DNA of 15,161 nt, from positions 1-15,161 of the forward strand of contig DSCA01000209.1 in the NCBI GenBank assembly GCA_011049295.1. Direction: 5' to 3'. Position 1 is the stretch's first letter; the number at the start of each line of letters is the position of its first letter. Shown here one piece after another: positions 1 through 6,168 of this stretch. Both the position numbers and the translations under genes were made by a program. Origin of the DNA: Thermoplasmatales archaeon (GTDB lineage Archaea > Thermoplasmatota > E2 > UBA202 > DSCA01). A model generated the notes under the pieces. That model saw nothing but the letters and a program-made list of their open reading frames with translations. It had not been told where the DNA came from and did not search any database.

Positions 1-2
1 CC

Positions 3-35
3 ATAGAGATGGTGGAGCAGTATCTGAAGGCCTAG
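3..35 (+). CDS. C-terminal tail of an unidentified upstream gene (partial)
   Basis: Frame 3 reads IEMVEQYLKA and then TAG at 33-35. This is the composition of an ordinary helical protein C-terminus. Frame 1 stops after one codon. Frame 2 stays open to a TAG at 44-46 but reads less like protein. Only ten residues are visible, so no function can be given. In many archaea the neighbourhood of rnp2 holds other RNase P, ribosomal or proteasome genes, but nothing here identifies this one. Confidence 0.4.
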   Translation: MEMVEQYLKA

Positions 36-59
36 CGAAGGCCTAGAGGCACCGGGTGC
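26..59 (+). repeat. 10-bp tandem repeat and small hairpins after the partial gene
   Basis: GAAGGCCTAG occurs at 26-35 and again at 37-46. The palindromic core AGGCCT (28-33 and 39-44) could form a 6-bp stem with a 5-nt loop that includes most of the TAG stop. A second short hairpin, GCACC/GGTGC, lies at 49-59. No T-tract follows, so a terminator role is only possible. It may simply be a small local duplication. Confidence 0.35.
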
Positions 60-76
60 AGCGAACAACCGTGCAA

Positions 77-92
77 AAATAATAAATATAAA
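77..92 (+). promoter_or_regulatory. TATA-box promoter for the 56-aa ORF and rnp2
   Basis: An AT-only block, AAATAATAAATATAA, sits in GC-rich surroundings about 25-35 nt before the ATG at 119. That is the normal archaeal TATA-to-start distance for a leaderless or nearly leaderless transcript. There is no Shine-Dalgarno sequence before 119, which agrees with leaderless initiation. A second short AT string, TATATA at 96-101, is too close to the ATG to be the main box. Confidence 0.55.
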
Positions 93-118
93 GCGTATAT
101 ACCCACAACAGTGAAACC

Positions 119-289
119 ATGGTCACGGTAGAAGAGGAATTGTGTCGCATTGAAGTGGTCAAGGAAGGCAGCGAGTTCGTGGCCCGGGCCCACACCCAGG
201 CTGGCACCCGTGAGTACCGCAACACCGTTTTCGAGGACATGCTCCGTGAGCTGGTCATCGACCTCCAGGAGGAATTTGGAGAGCTCTGA
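119..289 (+). CDS. Small 56-aa protein of unknown function, coupled to rnp2
   Basis: The ORF starts at ATG 119, just downstream of a clear TATA element, and ends with TGA at 287-289. That stop overlaps the ATG of rnp2 (289-291), so the two are almost certainly co-translated. The protein starts MVTVEEELCRIEV and ends LQEEFGEL. Its pattern is two or three short beta strands (about residues 8-34), then an acidic amphipathic helix (about 37-56), a small alpha/beta unit without Cys pairs or catalytic motifs. I do not recognise the family. Its place at the head of the rnp2 transcript suggests RNA-related housekeeping, but that is only context. Alternative: a short leader ORF that serves translational coupling. 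Confidence 0.7.
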   Translation: MVTVEEELCRIEVVKEGSEFVARAHTQAGTREYRNTVFEDMLRELVIDLQEEFGEL

Positions 290-585
290 TGATAAGGGAG
301 AAAGTGGGAAGGCGCCGTTACATTTTATTTTCCGTGCAGGGCCAGGCGTCGCGCACCGAGGTCATCCACGCCATAAACAACAGATACCGGGCCCTGTACG
401 GCGACGACCAGGTGCCCTGGCTGACCGTTTTTGAGGGCGACCGGGGCATCGTCCGCTGCCCGCACACCAAGAAGGAGGACGTCATCGAGGTTCTCAGCGG
501 CGTGGCCACCGACACCTTTTCCCTCACCCCGCTCACCACCTCGGGCACCATCAAGAAGCTGAAGAAAAAAATTTATCCTCAGTAG
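289..585 (+). CDS. rnp2: RNase P protein component 2 (Pop5 family)
   Basis: This is a protein subunit of archaeal RNase P, which removes 5' leaders from pre-tRNA. Pop5 pairs with Rpp30 and supports the catalytic RNA. Family marks are the N-terminal strand RRRYILFSV (about residues 8-16) and the block RGIVRCPHTKKEDVIEVL (about 52-69), which matches the Pop5 signature strand RGI(V/I)RC followed by a helix. At 98 aa it is a little shorter than typical archaeal Pop5 (about 110-130 aa), mainly in the C-terminal tail. The start ATG overlaps the TGA of the preceding small ORF. The 3' end overlaps convergent proS by 7 bp. The last codons encode a lysine-rich tail whose A-run doubles as a T-tract on the other strand. 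Confidence 0.85.
   Translation: MIREKVGRRRYILFSVQGQASRTEVIHAINNRYRALYGDDQVPWLTVFEGDRGIVRCPHTKKEDVIEVLSGVATDTFSLTPLTTSGTIKKLKKKIYPQ
565..571 (-). terminator. T-tract terminator for proS inside the 3' end of rnp2
   Basis: The plus strand has seven A residues followed by TTT. On the minus strand this reads as a T7 run 8-14 nt beyond the proS stop codon. Archaeal RNA polymerase terminates at such T-runs without needing a hairpin. The tract is made by AAA lysine codons of rnp2. Confidence 0.5.
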
Positions 586-1973
586 CTTTTGGCCAGGCTC
601 AGCCAGTGCCGGGCCCTCTCGCCGCAGGCGGCACACGTTCCCTCCACGGCCGGCTCAGGATAGGGGATGCCTAGGGAGCTCATGTCCACCTCCTCCTCCA
701 TCTCCAGGCCGCATTCCTCCCGCCCGCACCAGGGCACCCGGATGATGCCCTCCCTTTTTTCCAGCGTGCTCAGAGAGTGGACGTGCTGATCGCGAAACTG
801 CTGGGCCCGGGTGGTGATACGCCGGTCGAAGGCGGCCAGCTCGTCGTCAATCTGACCCAGATGGTCCCGGGAAATCTGCTTTTTTTCTCCGTCCCGGGTG
901 ACCAGGGTCACCGCTCCCTTCTCCACGTCCCGGGGACCGATTTCTATGCGGACCGGAATGCCCCGGAGCTCCCAGTCGTAGAACTTGTTGCCCGGGGTCT
1001 TGTCCCGGCTGTCCAGGTGTACCCGCAGGCCCCTCTCGGTGAGCGCCCGCTCCACCTCCTGGCAGGCCTCCTCCACCGGGCCCTCCTTGCCCCTGAACAA
1101 GATGGGAATGATGACCACCTGGATGGGGGCAATGGCAGAGGGCAGAGCGATGCCGTGGTCGTTGCCGTGCAGGCCCACGATGCCCCCCAGCACCCGCTCC
1201 GACATGCCGTAGGTGGTCTGATGCACGTGATGGTGGTTGCCCTCCTCGTCCTCGTAGGTGATGTCAAAGGGCCGGGAGAAGTTCTCCCGGTACTGGTGAA
1301 TGGAGGCCACCTGCAGCACCTTCAGGGAGGGCATGAGAACGTCCACGCCGATTGAATAATGGGCGCCGGCGAACTTGTCCCAGTCGGGGCGGCGGTGCAT
1401 CAAAAAGGGCAGACAGAGGGTGTCGAAGAAGGACCGGGCGATGTCCACGTCCTCCCTCACCTGGTCCTCCGCCTCCTCGTAGTCGCGATGGCAGGTATGG
1501 GCCTCAAAGAAATGAATCTCCCGCACCCGGATGAACGCCTTGGTCATCTTGGTCTCGTAGCGAAAGGTGTTGACAATCTGGAAGGTCTTCAGTGGCAAAT
1601 CGGCATGAGAGCGAATCCACAGGGCGAAAACCGTGTACAGGGCGGTCTCTGAGGTGGGGCGCAGCAGCAGGCGCTCGTCCAGTTCATGGTCCCCGGCGTG
1701 GGTGACCCAGAAGACCTCGGAGCCAAACCCCTTGATGTGGTCGACCTCTTTCTGGAACAGGCTCTCGGGAACCAGGAGGGGAAAGTTAACCTCCTGATGG
1801 CCGGTGCGCCGCATCTCCTCCCGAATCAGGGCGTCGATGGCCCGGGCGATTTCCCAGCCGTAGGGCTTCCAGATGTTCATGCCCTTGACCGGATAGCGCT
1901 TGTCGCACAGGTCGGCGGCCTCCACCACCTGGTTGTACCATTCGTCAAAATCCTGGTCCTTGGTGACGTCCAT
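579..1973 (-). CDS. proS: Prolyl-tRNA synthetase, archaeal/eukaryotic type
   Basis: ProS attaches proline to tRNA-Pro in the cytoplasm. The 464-aa protein is class IIa without the bacterial editing insertion. Motifs are RPTSET at 105-110, motif 2 from FRYE (137-140) through REIHFFE (151-157), YGMSERVLGG at 255-264 leading to motif 3, the anticodon-binding domain at about 285-385, and a C-terminal zinc domain with C416, C421, C447 and C450. It ends in KSY. In this ProRS type the terminal tyrosine carboxylate is known to reach toward the active site, so the C-terminus looks intact. Start ATG 1973 lies about 25 nt from a TATA element, giving a leaderless mRNA. The 3' end overlaps rnp2. Confidence 0.96.
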   Translation of the reverse strand: MDVTKDQDFDEWYNQVVEAADLCDKRYPVKGMNIWKPYGWEIARAIDALIREEMRRTGHQEVNFPLLVPESLFQKEVDHIKGFGSEVFWVTHAGDHELDERLLLRPTSETALYTVFALWIRSHADLPLKTFQIVNTFRYETKMTKAFIRVREIHFFEAHTCHRDYEEAEDQVREDVDIARSFFDTLCLPFLMHRRPDWDKFAGAHYSIGVDVLMPSLKVLQVASIHQYRENFSRPFDITYEDEEGNHHHVHQTTYGMSERVLGGIVGLHGNDHGIALPSAIAPIQVVIIPILFRGKEGPVEEACQEVERALTERGLRVHLDSRDKTPGNKFYDWELRGIPVRIEIGPRDVEKGAVTLVTRDGEKKQISRDHLGQIDDELAAFDRRITTRAQQFRDQHVHSLSTLEKREGIIRVPWCGREECGLEMEEEVDMSSLGIPYPEPAVEGTCAACGERARHWLSLAKSY

Positions 1974-1993
1974 CCCTTGTGAAATGCCGCCCG

Positions 1994-2002
1994 TTTATTA
2001 AA
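1994..2002 (-). promoter_or_regulatory. TATA-box promoter of proS
   Basis: On the minus strand this reads TTTAATAAA, centred about 25 nt before the proS ATG at 1973. No Shine-Dalgarno sequence lies between them, so transcription probably starts at or next to the start codon. It lies back-to-back with the promoter of the caspase-like gene. Confidence 0.55.
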
Positions 2003-2020
2003 GGTGACGGTCTCCGCAAA

Positions 2021-2029
2021 TTATAAAAT
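2021..2029 (+). promoter_or_regulatory. TATA-box promoter of the caspase-like protease gene
   Basis: TTATAAAAT sits in a short AT-rich island (2018-2032) about 30-40 nt before the start codon. The expected transcription start, near 2050, would leave a leader of about 10 nt that just contains the GGTGA Shine-Dalgarno at 2051-2055. It forms a divergent pair with the proS promoter. Confidence 0.55.
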
Positions 2030-2055
2030 ATTAGACCGCCTTGTCGTGATGGTGA

Positions 2056-3762
2056 ATGAATATGAACAAGCCATGGATGATTGTTTTTGCCTGCCTGACC
2101 CTGGCGCTGCTCCTGCTGCTGCCCGGCAGCACCACCGTTCTGCATCCGGACGCCGGCCGGGAGGCCGCCGCGCCCAGCTGGGGAGCCAGCGAGGACGCCG
2201 GGTTGGGCCCCGCCCCTTCTGACGATGGTGACGACACCGAGTACTGGGCCCTGATGGTGGCCGTGGGAGTGTACGCCCGCAATCCGGACATGGACCGGCC
2301 CTCCATGCTGGTGGAGGCGGAGCGCTTCCGGGAGATGCTCCCCGTTTCCGGTCACTGGCAGGAGGACCACATCCGGGTCATCACCGGCGAGAATGCCACC
2401 GTTCCCCGCATCATGCAGGGATTTCGATGGCTGGACGAGATGGAGGACGAAAACGACGTGTGCCTGGTATACCTGACCACCCATGGGTTTCCCATCCTGT
2501 GGGATCTGCCCCCCTTTGACGAGGAGGACGGCATGGACGAGGCCCTGGCCACCTACAACGGCTTTTTGCCCTTTCCCAACCCCTGGAGCTGGGAGCCCCT
2601 GGCCAATCCCCTGGCCATCATCATCGATGACATGTTCAACGCCCTGTTCAACCGGCTGGAGAGCCAGGCCCTGGGAGTCATCGTGGACAGCTGCCACTCC
2701 GGCGGGTTCAACGACAACTGGAGCTACGCCCACACCTACCAGCGCGAGGTGGACTGGGTGCAGGAGTTCGCTGGAGAGCTGCAGGGGCGCAACCGGGTGG
2801 TTGTGACCTCGGTGCCCGAGGAGGATACCTCCTACGGCTCCTATTTCGCCCACCACATCATTGACGGGCTGAAGGGTTACGGGGATGCCAACGGCGACGG
2901 CCTGGTGTCCCTGGAGGAGGCCTTCTACTACGCCCGGGAGATTATCGAGGAAGAGACCAGCATGCACCCCCAGATTTTTGACGATTACCCCGGCGAGCTC
3001 CATCTGACCGAGGTGGAGTTGCCCCCCACCGTTCCCGAGACTCCGGAGGGCGTGGCCGTGGGCGACACCGGCACCGCCTATGCCTACACCACGACAGCCA
3101 CCGACCCCGAGGGCCACCGCATCCGCTACACCGTCACCTGGGGCGACGGCACCACGGAGACCACCGGGTGGGAGGAACCGGGGCGGGAGGTTACCCTAAC
3201 CCACGCCTGGAGCCACGAGGGCACCTATGACGTTGCGGTCAGGGCGGAGGACGAGCGGGGAGCCACCAGCGACTGGTCTGCCCCCCTGACCGTCACCATG
3301 GCCGCCCCGGGCCACGTGGTGGACCAGCGACAGGTGAGCCAGTGGTGGCTGTTCGGCATCAACAACACCCGCTGGCTGACCCAGTCCTTCGTGCCCACCG
3401 TGGACCGGCTGGCCAAACTGGAGCTGTCCCTTGCCGCCTGGGGCTCGGGCTACGACCTGACGGTGTCGGTGAGGGAGGACCTGGACGGCTCTACCCTGGC
3501 CTCTGTCATCCTGCAGCCGGCGGAGACGGGCTGGGAGACGGCCTGGGTGGACATTCCGGTGGGCGAGGTGGCCCTCACTCCCGGCCAGAGATACTACCTG
3601 GTATGCGGGGGTTCCGCCGACGACTGGGGCCTGGGATGGTCGGTGGGCAGAGACAACCCCTACCCCCAGGGCACCTTCTATCTGTCCGGAGACGGCGGCA
3701 CCACCTGGGAGGAGGTACCGGAGCGGTACAGCGGGGATGCCTGCTTTGTCACCTACGGATAG
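2056..3762 (+). CDS. Exported caspase-like cysteine protease with EF-hand loop, PKD-like and C-terminal beta domains
   Basis: A predicted secreted peptidase of clan CD, caspase/metacaspase/legumain-like fold. A signal peptide occupies about residues 1-26. The catalytic domain (about 62-315) has strand WALMVAVGVYA, the catalytic His in YLTTHG (H143) and the catalytic Cys in VDSCHSGG (C213). A canonical 12-residue EF-hand-type loop, DANGDGLVSLEE, lies at 277-288, suggesting calcium binding. A PKD/Ig-like domain follows (about 325-415, with TWGDGT), then a beta-sandwich-like C-terminal domain (about 420-568). There is no transmembrane anchor. Three N-glycosylation sequons (N113, N221, N436) fit extracellular exposure. 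ATG 2062 has better spacing (6 nt) to GGTGA than ATG 2056; both precede the signal peptide. The exact peptidase family (C13, C14 or C11-like) is unsettled. Confidence 0.85.
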   Translation: MNMNKPWMIVFACLTLALLLLLPGSTTVLHPDAGREAAAPSWGASEDAGLGPAPSDDGDDTEYWALMVAVGVYARNPDMDRPSMLVEAERFREMLPVSGHWQEDHIRVITGENATVPRIMQGFRWLDEMEDENDVCLVYLTTHGFPILWDLPPFDEEDGMDEALATYNGFLPFPNPWSWEPLANPLAIIIDDMFNALFNRLESQALGVIVDSCHSGGFNDNWSYAHTYQREVDWVQEFAGELQGRNRVVVTSVPEEDTSYGSYFAHHIIDGLKGYGDANGDGLVSLEEAFYYAREIIEEETSMHPQIFDDYPGELHLTEVELPPTVPETPEGVAVGDTGTAYAYTTTATDPEGHRIRYTVTWGDGTTETTGWEEPGREVTLTHAWSHEGTYDVAVRAEDERGATSDWSAPLTVTMAAPGHVVDQRQVSQWWLFGINNTRWLTQSFVPTVDRLAKLELSLAAWGSGYDLTVSVREDLDGSTLASVILQPAETGWETAWVDIPVGEVALTPGQRYYLVCGGSADDWGLGWSVGRDNPYPQGTFYLSGDGGTTWEEVPERYSGDACFVTYG

Positions 3763-3769
3763 AGCCTCC

Positions 3770-3795
3770 GTCCTCCCCTTTTTCCCCCTTTTTTG
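3770..3795 (+). terminator. T-tract terminator after the caspase-like gene
   Basis: The stop at 3760-3762 is followed by a pyrimidine-rich stretch with T5 at 3779-3783 and T6 at 3789-3794, separated by C5. This is the usual form of an archaeal intrinsic terminator. Confidence 0.55.
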
Positions 3796-3864
3796 CTGGT
3801 ACTCTGAGGGTCCGCCGGCCCCCTGCGACCCGCATGCCACCGCCGGGCCGGGAGGCAGCGTGAC

Positions 3865-3876
3865 AAATTATAAATA
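3865..3876 (+). promoter_or_regulatory. TATA-box promoter of the PLP enzyme/DUF1611/MurL-like operon
   Basis: AAATTATAAATA stands in GC-rich sequence with its centre about 35 nt before ATG 3906. The predicted transcription start is about 3897-3902, so the leader would be only a few nucleotides. No Shine-Dalgarno is visible. Bases 3797-3860 between this element and the preceding terminator show no other feature. Confidence 0.6.
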
Positions 3877-3905
3877 CGGCCAGGAAATGTACCATCAAAG
3901 ATTTT

Positions 3906-5066
3906 ATGTCAGATGAAGAACCGAAAAAAAATGGTGTTCGGCCATCTGAGACAAACATCCAAACCGCTGCCCAGAACGGGGGCCAGAAAAACGACGTGAC
4001 CTCGTTTCTTTTAGACGGAGCGACCTCGCAGAGCCCCACCATTGCACCGGAACTGGAGGTACAGCGACAGGTGGCCAGCAATCGCACCCGAAGCCTGGAG
4101 GAACGCCTGGAGGCCTTCGAGGACATCATGGACTCGGAGATCGGGGACACCCCGCTCACCCGGGCCCGCAACGTCGAGCGCGAGGTGGGACTGCGCCAGC
4201 TGTTCCTGAAATTCGAGGGCAACACCCCCACCGGCACCCAGAAGGACCGCATCGCCTTCGCCCAGGTGCTGGACGCCCTGCGGCGGGGATACGACTCCAT
4301 CACCGTGGCCACCTGCGGCAACTACGGAGCTGCCATCTCCCTAGCCGCCTCGCTGGGGGGACTGGAATGCGTGATTTATATTCCCGAGAAGTACCACACC
4401 AACCGGATTAAAGAGATAGCCGACTACGGGGCCCGGATTGAGCGGGTTCCGGGAGACTACGAGGGCGCCGTGGCGTTTTCGCGGAGGGCGGCAGAGGACT
4501 ACGGCCATTACGACGCCAATGCCGGCGGGGCCAACACCGCCCTGCAGTTGAGAGCCTACGGGGAAATAGCCTACGAGATATACGACGATCTCAGGGATGC
4601 GCCGGCGGTGGTGGCCCTCCCCGTTTCCAACGGTACCACCCTGGCCGGCGTGTACCGGGGCTTCGTCAGCCTCTACCGGCGGGGAAAAACCTCCCGCATG
4701 CCCCGGATTGTGGCCGGCTCCGCCTTTCGAAAAAACCCCATCGTGCAGGCCTTCATCAAAAACACCCCCACCTGCGAGGATCTGGAACCGGGGCGCATAC
4801 GGGAAACCGCCGTCAACGAGCCCCTCATCAACTGGCACGCAATCGACGGAGACTACGCCCTGGAGGCCATCCGAAGCACCGGGGGCTGGGCCTCCTTCGC
4901 CACCGACCGGAGCATGATGGAGTACGCCCGACGGGTCCGAGACAAAGAGGGACTGAACATTCTGCCGGCCTCCACAGCGGGCCTCATCTCCATCATCGAC
5001 ATGCACCTGAAGCAGCCGCTGCCCAACGACCGCTACGTGGCCATCCTCACCGGTAGGAAGACATAA
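3906..5066 (+). CDS. Fold-type II PLP-dependent enzyme, threonine synthase-like
   Basis: The 386-aa protein belongs to the tryptophan synthase-beta/threonine synthase superfamily. The PLP lysine is K113 in NTPTGTQKDR. TCGNYGAA at 136-143 matches the substrate-carboxylate loop, SNGTTLAG at 241-248 the PLP phosphate loop, and LPAST at 353-357 provides the residue near the pyridine nitrogen. Unlike archaeal class II threonine synthases it lacks an N-terminal Cys-rich zinc ribbon. Instead residues 1-65 are polar and low in complexity, probably disordered. Threonine synthase is the nearest general match, but cysteate synthase, racemase or lyase activity cannot be excluded. It is first in an operon: the next ATG is 1 nt after its TAA, which favours a role with DUF1611 rather than general threonine synthesis. 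Confidence 0.85.
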   Translation: MSDEEPKKNGVRPSETNIQTAAQNGGQKNDVTSFLLDGATSQSPTIAPELEVQRQVASNRTRSLEERLEAFEDIMDSEIGDTPLTRARNVEREVGLRQLFLKFEGNTPTGTQKDRIAFAQVLDALRRGYDSITVATCGNYGAAISLAASLGGLECVIYIPEKYHTNRIKEIADYGARIERVPGDYEGAVAFSRRAAEDYGHYDANAGGANTALQLRAYGEIAYEIYDDLRDAPAVVALPVSNGTTLAGVYRGFVSLYRRGKTSRMPRIVAGSAFRKNPIVQAFIKNTPTCEDLEPGRIRETAVNEPLINWHAIDGDYALEAIRSTGGWASFATDRSMMEYARRVRDKEGLNILPASTAGLISIIDMHLKQPLPNDRYVAILTGRKT

Positions 5067-5067
5067 C

Positions 5068-6168
5068 ATGCCTGCCCGGGCCCCTGATCCTCTGGCCCCT
5101 CTGCACGGAGCCGGCGACAACAGGGCGGTGGTCTACGTGGAGGGGCGCTACCGCTGCGCCGACGGCAAAACCGCCCACGGCCTGGTCCGGTACAGCCGGC
5201 GTTATGACATCGCGGCCGTGGTGGATTCCACCCTGCCGGAGGGAGACGCCGGTGAACTGCTGGACGGCGTACACCGCGGCATACCGCTGTTCAACTCCCT
5301 GGAGGAGGCGGTGGGGGCCACCTGCCCCGGCATATTCATCGTGGGCGCCGTGTCCGAGGGGAGCACCCTGCCCGCCGGATACGACCGGGCCGTATCCTGG
5401 GCCCTCTCCCACGGCCTGCACGTGGTCTCCGGCCTGCACCAGTTTCTCTCGGACAATTTGGCCTTCCGGCAGCTGGCAGAGGAAAACCACTGCACCATCA
5501 CCGATGTGAGGAAGCTGTTCCGGGACCACAAGCGTTTCTACACCGGAGACATCAGAGACGTGGGGTCGGTGCGGGTGGCCACCGTGGGTACCGACTCGGC
5601 CGTGGGCAAGCGGACTCTGGCCGTGGCCCTGGTGCGGGAGCTGGAACGGCGGGGGCACACCGCGGACATGATTTACACCGGTCAGACCGGCTGGATGCAG
5701 GGATGGCCGCACGGGGTGATTATCGACGCCATGATAAACGACTTCGTGGCCGGGGGCATCGAGGGCGCCATCATTGACTCCTGGAGGAACCGTCAGCCGG
5801 AGTTCATGATTATCGAGGGGCAGGGCAGCCTGGTCCATCCCTTTTTTCCCGGCGGCTTCGAGATACTGGCCGCCGGCCAGGTACACGGTTTTCTGCTCAT
5901 CCACGCCCCGGGACGCTCCCACCTGGATGGATTCCCCGGCTATCCCATGCCCGACCCCCGCCGGGTGGTGACCATTGCCACCCTCCTCTCCCAGAGATCT
6001 CTCCTGGGAATCAGCTTCAACCGGGAGAACCTGGATTCCGCAGGCATGAAACGGGCCAAGCGGCGGTATGCCCGGATGTTCGATGTGCCCGTGGTGGACC
6101 CCCTGGCCGACGGGGTGGGGGCGCTGGCGGAGGCCGTGGTGGAAGCCCGGGCGGAGGACCAGCCATGA
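5068..6168 (+). CDS. DUF1611 family protein (DgcN-like, D-glutamate N-acetyltransferase family)
   Basis: The 366-aa protein has the two-part DUF1611 layout. The N-terminal Rossmann-like domain covers about residues 20-155, with VGAVSEGSTLP and SGLHQFLSD. The C-terminal P-loop-like domain starts with VGTDSAVGKRT (173-183, K181) and continues with YTGQTGWMQG (203-212) and EGQGSLVHP (250-258), the strongest family signatures. Bacterial DgcN has been described as a D-glutamate N-acetyltransferase acting with the enolase-family epimerase DgcA. No DgcA-type gene is seen here; the next gene is a MurL-like protein, which could fill that place. GGTAGG precedes the ATG, and the stop shares ATGA with the next start. 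The family is clear; the substrate is inferred. Confidence 0.85.
   Translation: MPARAPDPLAPLHGAGDNRAVVYVEGRYRCADGKTAHGLVRYSRRYDIAAVVDSTLPEGDAGELLDGVHRGIPLFNSLEEAVGATCPGIFIVGAVSEGSTLPAGYDRAVSWALSHGLHVVSGLHQFLSDNLAFRQLAEENHCTITDVRKLFRDHKRFYTGDIRDVGSVRVATVGTDSAVGKRTLAVALVRELERRGHTADMIYTGQTGWMQGWPHGVIIDAMINDFVAGGIEGAIIDSWRNRQPEFMIIEGQGSLVHPFFPGGFEILAAGQVHGFLLIHAPGRSHLDGFPGYPMPDPRRVVTIATLLSQRSLLGISFNRENLDSAGMKRAKRRYARMFDVPVVDPLADGVGALAEAVVEARAEDQP

Noticed and set aside
1945..3117. Open frame of 390 codons on the minus strand opposite the caspase-like gene, overlapping the proS start
   Set aside because: Composition is that of a GC-driven shadow frame, it covers the divergent promoter region, and the opposite strand encodes a protein with signal peptide and catalytic residues.
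2056..3762. Reading of the caspase-like protein as a cell-surface anchored protein
   Set aside because: No C-terminal hydrophobic segment or sorting motif is present after the last beta domain; the chain ends in FVTYG.
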